Source: an uncultured Clostridia bacterium
GTDB lineage: Bacteria > Bacillota > Clostridia > TANB77 > CAG-508
Assembly: GCA_934120675.1 (NCBI GenBank)
Contig: CAKOUU010000010.1
Location: forward strand, 1 to 60,362
Direction: 5' to 3'
Length of the DNA: 60,362 nt
Below, one piece after another: positions 17,134-27,285 of this stretch (positions are counted from its first letter, which is position 1; each line of letters opens with the position of its first letter). The translations under genes and the position numbers were made by a program. The notes under the pieces were generated by a model, which was not told the DNA's origin, ran no database searches, and saw only the letters and a program-made list of their open reading frames with translations.

Positions 17134-18648
17134 TTAATACATATAAACCATTACATATAAAATATCATCTATACACAAATATCCAGATTCAGTATTTTTG
17201 AGTTCTTTATATTCTTGTTTTGAAAAATCTTTAGTTGGCTGCAATCCTCTTTTTGTATAAAAATTTATAACTCCATCTGCAGCCCAACTTGTCCTTATTG
17301 CATTATGAGTAAATGATGTTTTATTTTTTGTACCTTCAAAATATGATTTATCCAAATTTCCCGTATCCACTATCTTAGCAATTTTTGTAACCTTTATGCC
17401 TGTATTATTCTCGTATTCTTCAATATATTGTTCAATTTTATTTACTTCAATTTTTTCCAATTTATTTACTCTCTTATGCTGTAACATTATACTTTCAGAA
17501 TTTATTACTACAATTGCCATATATGATATTAATATCGTTATGGTTGACATCCCTAATATAAATTTTTTATTATTTTTTTGAATTTTTTCAAATACATTTG
17601 TTTCTGAAAATATAAATAAAAATAGTATTCCAACAACTGCTCCTAAGGCATTTCTAAGTCTACCTGTATAAAAACTTGTTAATGTTAAAATATATGTAAC
17701 ACAACTACCAAGAATTGTTATCAATGCAATACTAAAATATTTAATAACAATATGCTCTTTATATTTTTTATTAACCATTACATATAAAATTACTATAACT
17801 GTTAATAATCCTAAAAATAATAATAAGGCATTTCGTGGAAATAGATTACAAGTTTCTTGCAAAATATTAGGCAATGTTAAAAAAATAGTTCTAATATTTC
17901 TAAAAATATTTGATAAGTCTCCTAGTCTTGTTTGCTTCATCCCCATCATATTTCCTACTATTTTAACTGTTCCAATATTAAGTAATACCGCAACTAGTGC
18001 TGTAACTCCAGATTTTATCAAATCAATTATTATTTGTTTTATATCATTTTTATTTTTCAAAATTGTAAATAAAATCACAAATGCAAATAATATTCCTATG
18101 GTTCCTTGATAACATAATATTCCTAATATAGTTAAGACCAAACTTTTTATTATATAATTTTTATTTTTTGTTACAAGTATATCTGCTGTTAATAAGTATA
18201 ACAATACACTTGTTGCCATAACCACACTTTCAACAAAATACATATCTTCTAAATACATAAAATTAAAAATTGTTACATAGCTTATAATCACCAAAATTAT
18301 ATTTTGTAATATATTTTTAGGTTTTTTGTATTTTTCTATTACTTTTTTCAATACACATACACTTATACATGATATAATTAATGCTGAAATCAATGTTACA
18401 AATACATATGCTTCTATTGATATGTTTATTTTATCAGCTATTAAGCCTATTATTGCCATAAATATTCTTCCGTCATTTAATGACCAGTTTATTGCATAAT
18501 TTTTGTATCCTATATTTGCTATATTATAAGTGTCTGTTGCATAATGCCCTGTTAAAAACGGGATGAAAATTATTAAAGTAATTGCTAATATTATTACAAA
18601 TTCTAATATATTTGTTTTATTTTTTTCTAAATATCTTTTTATCTTCAT
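17134..18648 (-). CDS. Membrane glycosyltransferase (GT-C type)
   Basis: A 504-residue multi-pass protein. After the first helix it has FLTGHYATDTYNI and NDGRIFMAI, the acidic loop and DGR motif also seen in the gene at 19269, and it has the same soluble C-terminal region (SYFEGTKNKTSFTHN versus VYFDGISNKSVITYN). The two are clear paralogues within one cluster. The stop of queH (18649) abuts this start (18648), so translation is probably coupled. A polyprenyl-linked sugar transferase for the cell surface is the likely role. Confidence 0.75.
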   Translation of the reverse strand: MKIKRYLEKNKTNILEFVIILAITLIIFIPFLTGHYATDTYNIANIGYKNYAINWSLNDGRIFMAIIGLIADKINISIEAYVFVTLISALIISCISVCVLKKVIEKYKKPKNILQNIILVIISYVTIFNFMYLEDMYFVESVVMATSVLLYLLTADILVTKNKNYIIKSLVLTILGILCYQGTIGILFAFVILFTILKNKNDIKQIIIDLIKSGVTALVAVLLNIGTVKIVGNMMGMKQTRLGDLSNIFRNIRTIFLTLPNILQETCNLFPRNALLLFLGLLTVIVILYVMVNKKYKEHIVIKYFSIALITILGSCVTYILTLTSFYTGRLRNALGAVVGILFLFIFSETNVFEKIQKNNKKFILGMSTITILISYMAIVVINSESIMLQHKRVNKLEKIEVNKIEQYIEEYENNTGIKVTKIAKIVDTGNLDKSYFEGTKNKTSFTHNAIRTSWAADGVINFYTKRGLQPTKDFSKQEYKELKNTESGYLCIDDILYVMVYMY

Positions 18649-19200
18649 TTATTGTTTATCCCTCTTAATTTGTTTTGAATATCTATCTTCTTCAGAAAAA
18701 ATACAACCACAATATTTTTGCATATATAAGCCTAATTCTCTAGCCTTATTTTGTCCTTCTCTAAAACCAACTCTAAAATCTCTATATAAAAATTCTATTC
18801 CAAACTCTTCACTTAGCTTTTCCATATATTCTTTTATAAAATCATGATTTTGATAAATACTATATAAAAGTGTTGTTGTAACAGCATCATAGCCATTTTC
18901 TTTTGCATATTCAAATGTTTTTCTTAGTCTTACTGGATAGCAATAATTTTTACATCTGTTTTGTAAATCTCCTACTACATTTTTACAAAAATTATCTAGT
19001 CCATAGTCTTCCTCAAATATTGCATTCAAATTCAAACTTTCTGCATATTCTTTTAATGTGTCTCTCCTTGCTTTGTACTCCATATATGGGTGTATATTAG
19101 GGTTATACCAATATATTGTTGGTTCTATTCCTTCTTCTTTTAATGCATCTATACAATACACACTACAAGGGGCACAACATGTATGCATCAATAATTTCAT
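18649..19200 (-). CDS. queH: Epoxyqueuosine reductase QueH
   Basis: The 183-residue protein has the QueH (former DUF208) cysteine pattern: HTCCAPCS at residues 6-13, CKNYCYPVR near 84-92 and YCGCIFS near 163-169, which hold the iron-sulfur cluster and metal. It reduces epoxyqueuosine to queuosine in tRNA anticodons, the last step after Tgt and QueA, both encoded at 32-34 kb here. It sits between two membrane glycosyltransferase genes with essentially no spacing downstream, so its expression is tied to the envelope cluster. Confidence 0.93.
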   Translation of the reverse strand: MKLLMHTCCAPCSVYCIDALKEEGIEPTIYWYNPNIHPYMEYKARRDTLKEYAESLNLNAIFEEDYGLDNFCKNVVGDLQNRCKNYCYPVRLRKTFEYAKENGYDAVTTTLLYSIYQNHDFIKEYMEKLSEEFGIEFLYRDFRVGFREGQNKARELGLYMQKYCGCIFSEEDRYSKQIKRDKQ

Positions 19201-19268
19201 TTAAATTCCTCCTTACATTTTGTTAATATTTTATGGTCAAAAACTAATCTAAATATTCCAACTGGCTT

Positions 19269-20801
19269 TTATACAAAAACATTATAATATAAAATTCCAT
19301 CTATTATTAAAAAATTATTATCATACCCTTGGTCTTTTAATTCCATATGTTTTTCTATAATTTCTTTATTTTCTCCATCATATTCTATCATTTGTCTCTC
19401 AAATTTTCTATTGGTATAAAAATTAATTGTTCCAATTGATGACCATGTACAATAAACCCCGTTGTATGTTATAACAGATTTATTGGATATACCATCAAAA
19501 TAAACTTTGTCTCCATCATAATTTTTATAAAATTTTGCTTCTACAACTTTTGTATTATTTTCTTTTTCATATTGTTCGATGTATTCTTCTAAACCTTGAC
19601 AAAATTCTTTTTCTCTTTTATTTACCTCTTTATGTTGATTCAAAATATTTATTGTATTAATGCAATTTAAACTAAAATAAATTAAAAATATAATACTTAA
19701 TATCCTTGAAATTGTAACATTTTTAGTAAACATATCACTACTACAATATATGAATATAAGCATCATTCCTAGCAATGCTCCTATTTCATTATGTATTCGA
19801 CCAGTGTCATAACCTAACAGATTTATTGAACACATTCCAATAGATATAATAATTGCTACTACTATTATTTGTACTAAAAATAATACAATATTTTCTTTAG
19901 GATATTTTGCTTCATATATCATTGAAACTATCATAATTGCAGTTATAAAATATATTAATAATCCTTTTGGAAACAACCCACTTGTATTTATTATAACATC
20001 TTTTAATACCATTCTTTTAAAACATATTATTACTTCTTTTAACTGTAATAACATATCGCCTATTCCACCAAGCCTTTGTTGCCCAATTCCAACAATAATA
20101 CTTGTTATTTTTATTTGAATAACATTCAATGCAAATGATATTAAAGCTATAGAAAAAATTAGGGCTAAATTTTTTGTAAATTTTTTAAAATTTTCTTTAC
20201 TAGTTATAAGGCTAAATACAAATCCATATAATAAAAATACACTAATTGTTCCTTGATATGCAAATGTTGCTATTACAGCATATACAACTGCTTTTAAATA
20301 ATAAAATTTGTTTTTTCTTACAAGTTCACGTATTGATAATATGTACATTAATACACTTATTGACATTACTAAGTTTTCTATAAAATACATATTTTCTAAA
20401 TACATAAAATTAAATATTGTTATATATGATATTACTGTTATTAATAATTTTATTTTTTTACTTTCTGTTTTCTTTATTTCTAACACCATATCTCTTAAAA
20501 CTATAACTGCAATACATGATATAAACAGTGATACAAATGTAAAACTGATAACTAATACATTTATAGGCATATTTATGTAATTTGCTATTACTTCTAATGC
20601 ACCAGCAAATATTCTCCCATCTACAAAAGAATTATGTATTGCATATTCTAAGTATCCTGCATTTATCACATTGTATGTATCTGTTGCATAATGCATTGAT
20701 AAGTAATCTTTAAATAATATTGTTGATAGTAAAAATAATAAAATTAGTTGAATTATTTTATTGTTTTGTATTGCATTCTGTATTTTATTTAAAAATTTCA
20801 T
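19269..20801 (-). CDS. Membrane glycosyltransferase (GT-C type)
   Basis: A 510-residue paralogue of the gene at 17134: DYLSMHYATDTYNVI and VDGRIFAGAL carry the same acidic loop and DGR motif, and FNFMYLENMYFIENLVMSIS matches FNFMYLEDMYFVESVVMATS. About eleven membrane helices precede a soluble C-terminal domain. Its start overlaps the end of the next upstream gene by 17 bases, supporting one operon. The pair probably arose by duplication and may add different sugars. Confidence 0.78.
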   Translation of the reverse strand: MKFLNKIQNAIQNNKIIQLILLFLLSTILFKDYLSMHYATDTYNVINAGYLEYAIHNSFVDGRIFAGALEVIANYINMPINVLVISFTFVSLFISCIAVIVLRDMVLEIKKTESKKIKLLITVISYITIFNFMYLENMYFIENLVMSISVLMYILSIRELVRKNKFYYLKAVVYAVIATFAYQGTISVFLLYGFVFSLITSKENFKKFTKNLALIFSIALISFALNVIQIKITSIIVGIGQQRLGGIGDMLLQLKEVIICFKRMVLKDVIINTSGLFPKGLLIYFITAIMIVSMIYEAKYPKENIVLFLVQIIVVAIIISIGMCSINLLGYDTGRIHNEIGALLGMMLIFIYCSSDMFTKNVTISRILSIIFLIYFSLNCINTINILNQHKEVNKREKEFCQGLEEYIEQYEKENNTKVVEAKFYKNYDGDKVYFDGISNKSVITYNGVYCTWSSIGTINFYTNRKFERQMIEYDGENKEIIEKHMELKDQGYDNNFLIIDGILYYNVFV

Positions 20802-22297
20802 ATATACTTATTTCTCCTATTTTTTCTAAATTATTCCTTACATAATTCACCACATTTAATGGTGTTTGCCAATTGCTTCTTAACTTTGAATTTCTTATTA
20901 AATATAACTCTTTATCATTTCTATTTTGTATTTTTTCTATCTGTCCCTGCTCACCATCTTTGCCTATATTACCTTTTAAAAACATATCATAATCTTTGTT
21001 GTATTTATTTAGTGGTATCATATATATAGCCGCTTCTGCATCTAATATATATACTTTTTTTCCATTGTTTTCTTGTTCTGAAATATACGCATCTATTTCG
21101 TCAATTCTTTCTATTAGTCCTTCACTTATTTCTATATTTTTATAATGATCTATTCTCTTATTTTTTTCTACTTTTATATAATTGTATAGATTGTTTATTC
21201 CATAAATTGCAATTCCAACAAATATACTTACTTGTATCAATAAAGTTGTTATTTTATAAACTTTATATTTTTGCGCCAATCTTATTTTTCTATATAAAAT
21301 TTTTCCTAATAAATATATTTGATATATTAATCCTATTAATGCTATGAAACTTCCTATTAAAAAGTGAATTTTATCTGATATTGGATACATCACTATAATA
21401 ATTGAAACACTATATATTAAAATAGTTAATATATTTTTGAACTCATTATTTTCCCTTTTTAATATTCTTGCAATAAGTAATATTATTGCATTTAGCATTA
21501 TTGAAGCTGGTATTAATACAGCCAATATTCGTATTTCTAAATTATCATCTTGTAATAACCCTGTATATGCAATTTTATTTGAAAATGTTTTTATTCCCAA
21601 TATTGCATAATTTATAAAATCTATTAATGAATTTGTTACCAATAAATATACTGTTATAAATATTACTGGTATCAATATTCCTAAAATTCGTGTTCCCGCG
21701 CTTTTTATATATTCTTTAAATTGCTCTTTATTTTCTACAAATAATAATTTATATCCAACAGCAATTATTGCAAGAGTTGCTCCTATACTTTGTTTAGTGC
21801 ATATAGCCAGCCCTGCTAATATTCCGTATTAATAAATCTCTTTTATTTTGAAATTTTGTAACATTTTCTATGTTTTTTAACTCACTATACAAAATAATTA
21901 ATGAAATTAAAAGTACTGTTACATTGTAATCTATGCAATATATATCTCTACATATAAATCCTATTATTGCTGTTAAAATTAAGCATATATTTTCTTCTTT
22001 TAATATTTTTTTTAATATTTTATATGTAGTAAATAGTATTCCTGTCCATAAAATTGCTGCTAATATCCTTGAAACAATTACTTCATTTGCAATTGTTTTC
22101 AAGAATATTGCTGTAATCATTGGTAACAGTGGTGTTGTTATCATACTTATATCTTTATATGGTACTAGCCCTTCTGATATTGCTCTTGCTGTATTATAAT
22201 TCCATATTTCATCTAAATCAGATATTGGTTTTATTATTATCATTGAAAATATTATTATAAATATAAATAATATTTTCGATATATTCTTTTTTTTCAA
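20785..22297 (-). CDS. Membrane glycosyltransferase (ArnT/PMT-like) with a CGG +1 shift
   Basis: The plain frame gives two parts, 22297-21794 (167 aa) and a frame ending at 20785. The first breaks at an in-frame CGG (21826-21824) after KRDLLI. Skipping the C gives GILAGLAICTKQS, the exact GxxxGLxxxTKQ motif expected at this place in GT-C enzymes, and a continuous ~503-residue protein of the same length as its neighbours. The N-terminal DLDEIWNYNTARAISEG loop carries the catalytic-type acidic pair. Its start overlaps the acyltransferase stop by ATGA. I read it as one functional gene; a recent one-base insertion is the alternative. Confidence 0.78.
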
Positions 22298-23358
22298 TTT
22301 AATCCTTCTTTCAACTTTTTACATTGGCTATTTTTTAACTTTACATTATTTTTCTTACATAATTTATATAATATTTGCCTTATAAAATCAACTGCCATTC
22401 CCATTACAAATATAATTACTATTTCCATCAAATAAAACAACAAAATCTTATACCCATCAAAAAAACTTTTATCAGCTAGTTTATATATATAACACCTCAC
22501 TGAAAATATTTGGTTTTCATGAAAAAGATATATTCCAAATGTTGTAGTTGCTATTAAATTTATTATTTTAGAATTTTTAATATTGAATTCTTTAAAAATA
22601 TAAAATAGAAATACACTATCTATAAAAAAAAGAATCGAATGTCTTCCAAAATCTCCAGTTATTCTATTTAAAAGAAACAAATTATTTTCACTTGTTTCTG
22701 AAATTATTTTAAGAAAAACCAAAAATAAAGTACAAATAATAAAAAAGCTTTTACAATTTTCTTTTATCCATGTTTCTTTATAAAATTTAAAATAGAAAAA
22801 AGCTATGTACATATATATACAAAAAAAATAATCTTCTATTACATTTTCCTTCATTTGGTACATAAAAATAATTACAGTCAATATTATAACCGTATATTTC
22901 AAATCCTTTTCATTTAAACTTTTCAATATTTTATTTAAAATTGGAAATGATACATACATTAAAATATAAATCGTTGCAAACCAATAAACATCGTTCCAAA
23001 AAGGCTGTTTTAATCCGTTTACAAAAATATCTGAAACTATTTCAAATAAACTATTATTTGTTTCAATCTTTTTTATTAATGTTACAATTATTATAAATAA
23101 ACAAGAATAAAATACAACTTCTTTTATTATATTCAATAATTTTGAAATTTTAAATTCCGAATTATACAAAAAATTGAAGCTTATTATTAAAAAACAATCT
23201 ACACCTAATATTCCCCACATTCCAGTTGTTATCAAAATTATTGATATTCCTTTATTTTCTACCAAATACCCTGTACTTAATGTACAATGATATGCTACTA
23301 TTAAAATCATTGATATAATTCTTAATAATTCTATATTACTTTCTCTTTTATTTTCCAT
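22294..23358 (-). CDS. Membrane acyltransferase (Acyl_transf_3, OafA/WecH-like)
   Basis: A 354-residue protein with about ten helices. The start RESNIELLRIISMILIVAYHC is the family signature: a positively charged lead, then a first helix with the active-site histidine (YHC). These enzymes O-acetylate or otherwise acylate sugars of surface polysaccharides. It overlaps the downstream glycosyltransferase by four bases (ATGA), so the two are translationally coupled. The acyl donor is unknown. Confidence 0.85.
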   Translation of the reverse strand: MENKRESNIELLRIISMILIVAYHCTLSTGYLVENKGISIILITTGMWGILGVDCFLIISFNFLYNSEFKISKLLNIIKEVVFYSCLFIIIVTLIKKIETNNSLFEIVSDIFVNGLKQPFWNDVYWFATIYILMYVSFPILNKILKSLNEKDLKYTVIILTVIIFMYQMKENVIEDYFFCIYMYIAFFYFKFYKETWIKENCKSFFIICTLFLVFLKIISETSENNLFLLNRITGDFGRHSILFFIDSVFLFYIFKEFNIKNSKIINLIATTTFGIYLFHENQIFSVRCYIYKLADKSFFDGYKILLFYLMEIVIIFVMGMAVDFIRQILYKLCKKNNVKLKNSQCKKLKEGLN

Positions 23359-23413
23359 TTTTATTTTATGTATAAAAAATTATACCTAACTCCCCTATTA
23401 ATATTATAAATTA

Positions 23414-24409
23414 CTATTTTAAATTCAAAAAATTATATTCTTTACACGTTGCCAACCCTATATATTCATCTCCATCTTTTCTACCATTATACCATAACAT
23501 CCACATAGAATCTTCTTCGTTCCAAATCACTGTTGGCTTATAGCAAGCATCACTATCAAAGCTTGAAATAGTTGGCTTCACAATGGGATATTTTCCATAT
23601 CTTTTCCAATTATGAACACCATCTTTTGATTTTGCAACAAATATTCTTGCAGTATTTATATCTGTATATCCAATATAGAACATTACATATTCATTGTTTA
23701 TTTTATGTACTTCACAAGCACCAACCTTGTAATTATCTAATGACTTTGAATTCTGGTTTTTTTCCATTATAGGATTATTACTATATTTTGTCCAATTTAT
23801 TCCATCTTTGCTTATTGCATATGATATAACATCTGGCTCATAATTTTCACCTGCAGCATACCACATTTTATATATTTTTTCTTGTTCATCATACATTACA
23901 TATGGATTCATAACGGATTGTCCTTCGTATTCTTCTTCAGGTATTAATACTGGCTCATTTTTCTTTTCAAATGTATAACCATCTTGACTAGTTGCATATC
24001 CTATTTTACTAACTTCATTTGCCTGTCCTGTATACCACATATAATACATATTATCCTTGTATATAACTGAAGCTCTATTTACAGCATCTTCCCAACCAGT
24101 TGATTTATCACTTTTTAATACTTCCTTTAATTCTTCCCATGATTTTCCATCTTCACTTTTTGTTACAGCAATTGATCCATTTTTCCTCCAAGATACATAC
24201 ATCCTATATTTTCCATCAGAATCTTTCATTATATATGGATCAAATACTGTTCCAATATTTTGGTTTCCCAAAACTGGATTATTAGAATCTTTTTTCCATT
24301 CTTTTACAAAATTTGAATATTTAAATATAGTAAAACATGTAAAGTTCATAACTATAATAATCAATAATACTACTATACTAAATATTAATAAAATGTTAAT
24401 TTTTTTCAT
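23414..24409 (-). CDS. Exported five-bladed beta-propeller glycosidase-like protein
   Basis: The 331-residue protein has an N-terminal membrane anchor (LLIFSIVVLLIIIVMNF) and repeats of the blade motif with DG and W: AVTKSEDGKSWEEL, YATSQDGYTFEK, YAISKDGINWTKY and VAKSKDGVHNWKRY. This is the GH43/GH32/GH130-like propeller. Acidic residues at FDPYIMKDSDGKYRMYVSW and ACYKPTVIW could be catalytic. It probably trims or binds extracellular polysaccharide made by the cluster. It overlaps the FAD gene upstream by 14 bases. Confidence 0.75.
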   Translation of the reverse strand: MKKINILLIFSIVVLLIIIVMNFTCFTIFKYSNFVKEWKKDSNNPVLGNQNIGTVFDPYIMKDSDGKYRMYVSWRKNGSIAVTKSEDGKSWEELKEVLKSDKSTGWEDAVNRASVIYKDNMYYMWYTGQANEVSKIGYATSQDGYTFEKKNEPVLIPEEEYEGQSVMNPYVMYDEQEKIYKMWYAAGENYEPDVISYAISKDGINWTKYSNNPIMEKNQNSKSLDNYKVGACEVHKINNEYVMFYIGYTDINTARIFVAKSKDGVHNWKRYGKYPIVKPTISSFDSDACYKPTVIWNEEDSMWMLWYNGRKDGDEYIGLATCKEYNFLNLK

Positions 24410-25724
24410 CTTTTTTTATTTCCTTCTTTAGTATTTCTTCTACAACATTATTTCCCATCTTTATTGCATAATTCATTCCTCTATCTTCAGGATATATCTG
24501 TGGCATAGTTACTAAATAGATTTTTTCATTTTTCAATTTATCTTGCATAATATATTCAGAATAATTACATTCTATAATAGGTTGCGCATATTTTTCATCA
24601 AATACATGGTATTCCTTTATGTCTTCCATTGTAAAATTTTTATTTATTTGGGTTAAATATTTCATATATTCATTCAACATATCTTTTTCAGAGACATTAT
24701 ATAATTTATTATCTTCTGTCATATAATTTGATATATAAATTATGTGATTATTTTCATAATTTGATTTATCAATAAAATTAGTATGTTCTATAATTCCACC
24801 AAACGGAATATCATTATCGCCAATGTTCAACCAATAAAATGGACTAAAGCTTTTATCACAAGTAATAACCATTGTTCGTGCTGAAGTATATTTTACCTTT
24901 TTTATTTTTTCTTTTTCGCCATCTGTCATAAATTTATCAAATATCTTATAAAAATTTTGGTAATCTATTGTTGAAACAACAATATCAAATTTTCCCTCTT
25001 GTTCAATGTTATCTTTTTTATATTTTAAAATATATTGATTACTATCTTTTTCTACACCTACTATTTCTGTTTTTAGATTTATTTTTACGTTTTCATTGAT
25101 TAAATATTGATATAATTTATCCGTTAATTTTTGATAACTTCCTTTTACATATCCTAATTGTTCACCATCTTTAGTACTTGATGTACTTCTTAATTTTATT
25201 TTTCCCCATAACCATGCCATACTAATTTGAGATTTTTTATCTCCAAATTTAGATATTAAAAGTGGTTCCCAAATTTTTGAATATATTTTTTCTCCAATTC
25301 TAGAATTTAACCAATTTTCTGCCGTTACATTTTCTATTTTTTTATAGTTATTTATCAATTTTATATGTATTACATTAAATCCAAATCTTAATTTTTGTAT
25401 TAAATTTAATCCTTTAAATTTAAGTAATGATATTGGCGTACCAAATTCATAAACCTCTCTATTCGTTAAATATCCCATTTTTGTTGATGGCCATATCAAC
25501 TCATTTTTTAATCCCATTTCTTCTATTAAACTTATAGCTTCTTTATCACTTTTGAATATATGTCTATAATACTTCTCAAGTCTTGTACCATATATTGAAA
25601 TTGTATCAACCATTCCCCCTACATAGCTATTTTTTTCAAATATTGTTATATCCTGTCCATTCTTCTTCAATTCTTTTGCTATATTTAGTCCCCCATAACC
25701 TGCTCCAATTATTCCTATCTTCAT
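24396..25724 (-). CDS. FAD-dependent oxidoreductase, UDP-galactopyranose-mutase/amine-oxidase-like
   Basis: The 442-residue protein begins KIGIIGAGYGGLNIAKEL, the dinucleotide-binding GxGxxG motif, then FEKNSYVGGM. A second FAD contact near the end reads IYPEDRGMNYAIKMG. Homologues with this layout in envelope clusters are annotated as protoporphyrinogen-oxidase-like or UGM-like proteins and may alter nucleotide or lipid-linked sugars. It lies one base from the glycosyltransferase at 25726 and overlaps the propeller gene, so it is part of the same operon. Substrate unknown. Confidence 0.78.
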   Translation of the reverse strand: MKIGIIGAGYGGLNIAKELKKNGQDITIFEKNSYVGGMVDTISIYGTRLEKYYRHIFKSDKEAISLIEEMGLKNELIWPSTKMGYLTNREVYEFGTPISLLKFKGLNLIQKLRFGFNVIHIKLINNYKKIENVTAENWLNSRIGEKIYSKIWEPLLISKFGDKKSQISMAWLWGKIKLRSTSSTKDGEQLGYVKGSYQKLTDKLYQYLINENVKINLKTEIVGVEKDSNQYILKYKKDNIEQEGKFDIVVSTIDYQNFYKIFDKFMTDGEKEKIKKVKYTSARTMVITCDKSFSPFYWLNIGDNDIPFGGIIEHTNFIDKSNYENNHIIYISNYMTEDNKLYNVSEKDMLNEYMKYLTQINKNFTMEDIKEYHVFDEKYAQPIIECNYSEYIMQDKLKNEKIYLVTMPQIYPEDRGMNYAIKMGNNVVEEILKKEIKKDEKN

Positions 25725-25725
25725 T

Positions 25726-27234
25726 TTAATTTTTCTCCTTTAGTACATAATATTTAAAATACGAATGATTATCATATTTTTGATAATTATTTTTAATGTA
25801 TTCTTTAAAATTATCATCATATACTTTTTCGTATCGTCTACTATCATCATTGTTCATTATAATCATCTTAGGCTTTTCATTCAAAACATACATTTCTGTT
25901 TCCCTTTTAATTTCAGAATCACTCTTGATTATTGGATACTGAAAAAAATATTTGAATTTTGGATATTTATTTAAATAAATATAGTAATATGAATCATTTC
26001 CTAAAACAATAATTTCATCATCTTCTGATAAATATGGTTTTAACTCTTCTAATTTTGCATAATATTCCTTGTAATATTTTGCTTCTTTTGAACAAATTCC
26101 TCCATCACATGCTATATTATATAATGTCGGAATTAATATAGCAATTATAATAAAACTAAAAATCAAGTTTTGAGGAATATCTTTTAATATTTCTTTTTCA
26201 TAATCTTTTAATATTAGATTTTCTTTTATATATAAACACATTCCCAATAATTCTAGAATATTTACAGTTGCCAATTGTATCAAATAATGTCTATACAAAT
26301 TTGGTGCCCATGCAGTTAATATCAAAGTTATTACATAAAATAATGTAATAAAAGCTTTATTTTTTATATTTAATTTTTTATTTGCAATTACAACAATATT
26401 ACAAATAAAAGAGAAAATTATTAACAAAATAGATTTACTTTGTATTGTTAATAATACAAACTTTTCCACTTTTTCTTTTATAGTTGAATTTGCATATTTC
26501 ATATTTAAGACAAAATATGCATTTATAAAATCATTAATATCATTATTTGCTATTAAATAAACTATTATAGGTACTGTTACAACAAAGATTCCTATTGTCA
26601 TATACCATATATATTTTATTAATTTTTTTATCTTTTTCTCTTTTACAGAATATATTAATTGTATTATTCCAAACGCTATCCAAATTCCTATATATGTTGG
26701 CTTTATAAAAAAATTTATTGCAAATGTTACACCTATTGATATCCATAACCATTTATTTTCATATTCATTTTTATATAAAATTCTTATAATACAATACATT
26801 GCAATACTTGTAAAAGTCATAGAATACTCTTCTGTGAAGTTTCCACCTGATGCAAATAAAAATATCATTGCAAAATATGTTACTGTTAATGTTCCTGAAA
26901 CTTTTCTTCCCACAAAAATTCTTGCAGTTTTAAATATAAAAATTGCTCCAACATAATTTATTAATGTTTCTATTATAAATAGACCAATTTTGGGATTTAT
27001 TATATATGCCATTGCATTTATTACATACACTATTGGTCCCTTATGGTCAAATAAATCTTTATAAATTATCTGACCTTTTGTAAGTCCTCTCCCCATTATT
27101 TGAAACACAGCAGAGTCATTTTGGATTACTGCATTATTTAATGGTGATGAATTTACTCCTACTAGTACAAAAAGTATTACTACTGCAAATATTGCTATAT
27201 AACATATTTTTTCTTTATTTATTATTTTTTTCAT
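25726..27234 (-). CDS. Membrane glycosyltransferase (ArnT/PMT-like)
   Basis: A 502-residue GT-C protein with about eleven helices. The first outer loop has QNDSAVFQIMGRGLTKG followed by YKDLFDHKGPIVYVINA, the acidic DxxV and DHKGP motifs typical of polyprenyl-phosphate mannosyl/arabinosyl transferases. The C-terminal soluble part contains EDDEIIVLGNDSYYYIYLN. It is the first gene of the envelope operon after ruvB. Donor sugar unknown. Confidence 0.78.
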   Translation of the reverse strand: MKKIINKEKICYIAIFAVVILFVLVGVNSSPLNNAVIQNDSAVFQIMGRGLTKGQIIYKDLFDHKGPIVYVINAMAYIINPKIGLFIIETLINYVGAIFIFKTARIFVGRKVSGTLTVTYFAMIFLFASGGNFTEEYSMTFTSIAMYCIIRILYKNEYENKWLWISIGVTFAINFFIKPTYIGIWIAFGIIQLIYSVKEKKIKKLIKYIWYMTIGIFVVTVPIIVYLIANNDINDFINAYFVLNMKYANSTIKEKVEKFVLLTIQSKSILLIIFSFICNIVVIANKKLNIKNKAFITLFYVITLILTAWAPNLYRHYLIQLATVNILELLGMCLYIKENLILKDYEKEILKDIPQNLIFSFIIIAILIPTLYNIACDGGICSKEAKYYKEYYAKLEELKPYLSEDDEIIVLGNDSYYYIYLNKYPKFKYFFQYPIIKSDSEIKRETEMYVLNEKPKMIIMNNDDSRRYEKVYDDNFKEYIKNNYQKYDNHSYFKYYVLKEKN

Positions 27235-27285
27235 TTTTTTCCCCTTGTTTTTCTATATTCATCTATTATTATTTAATATTACATT

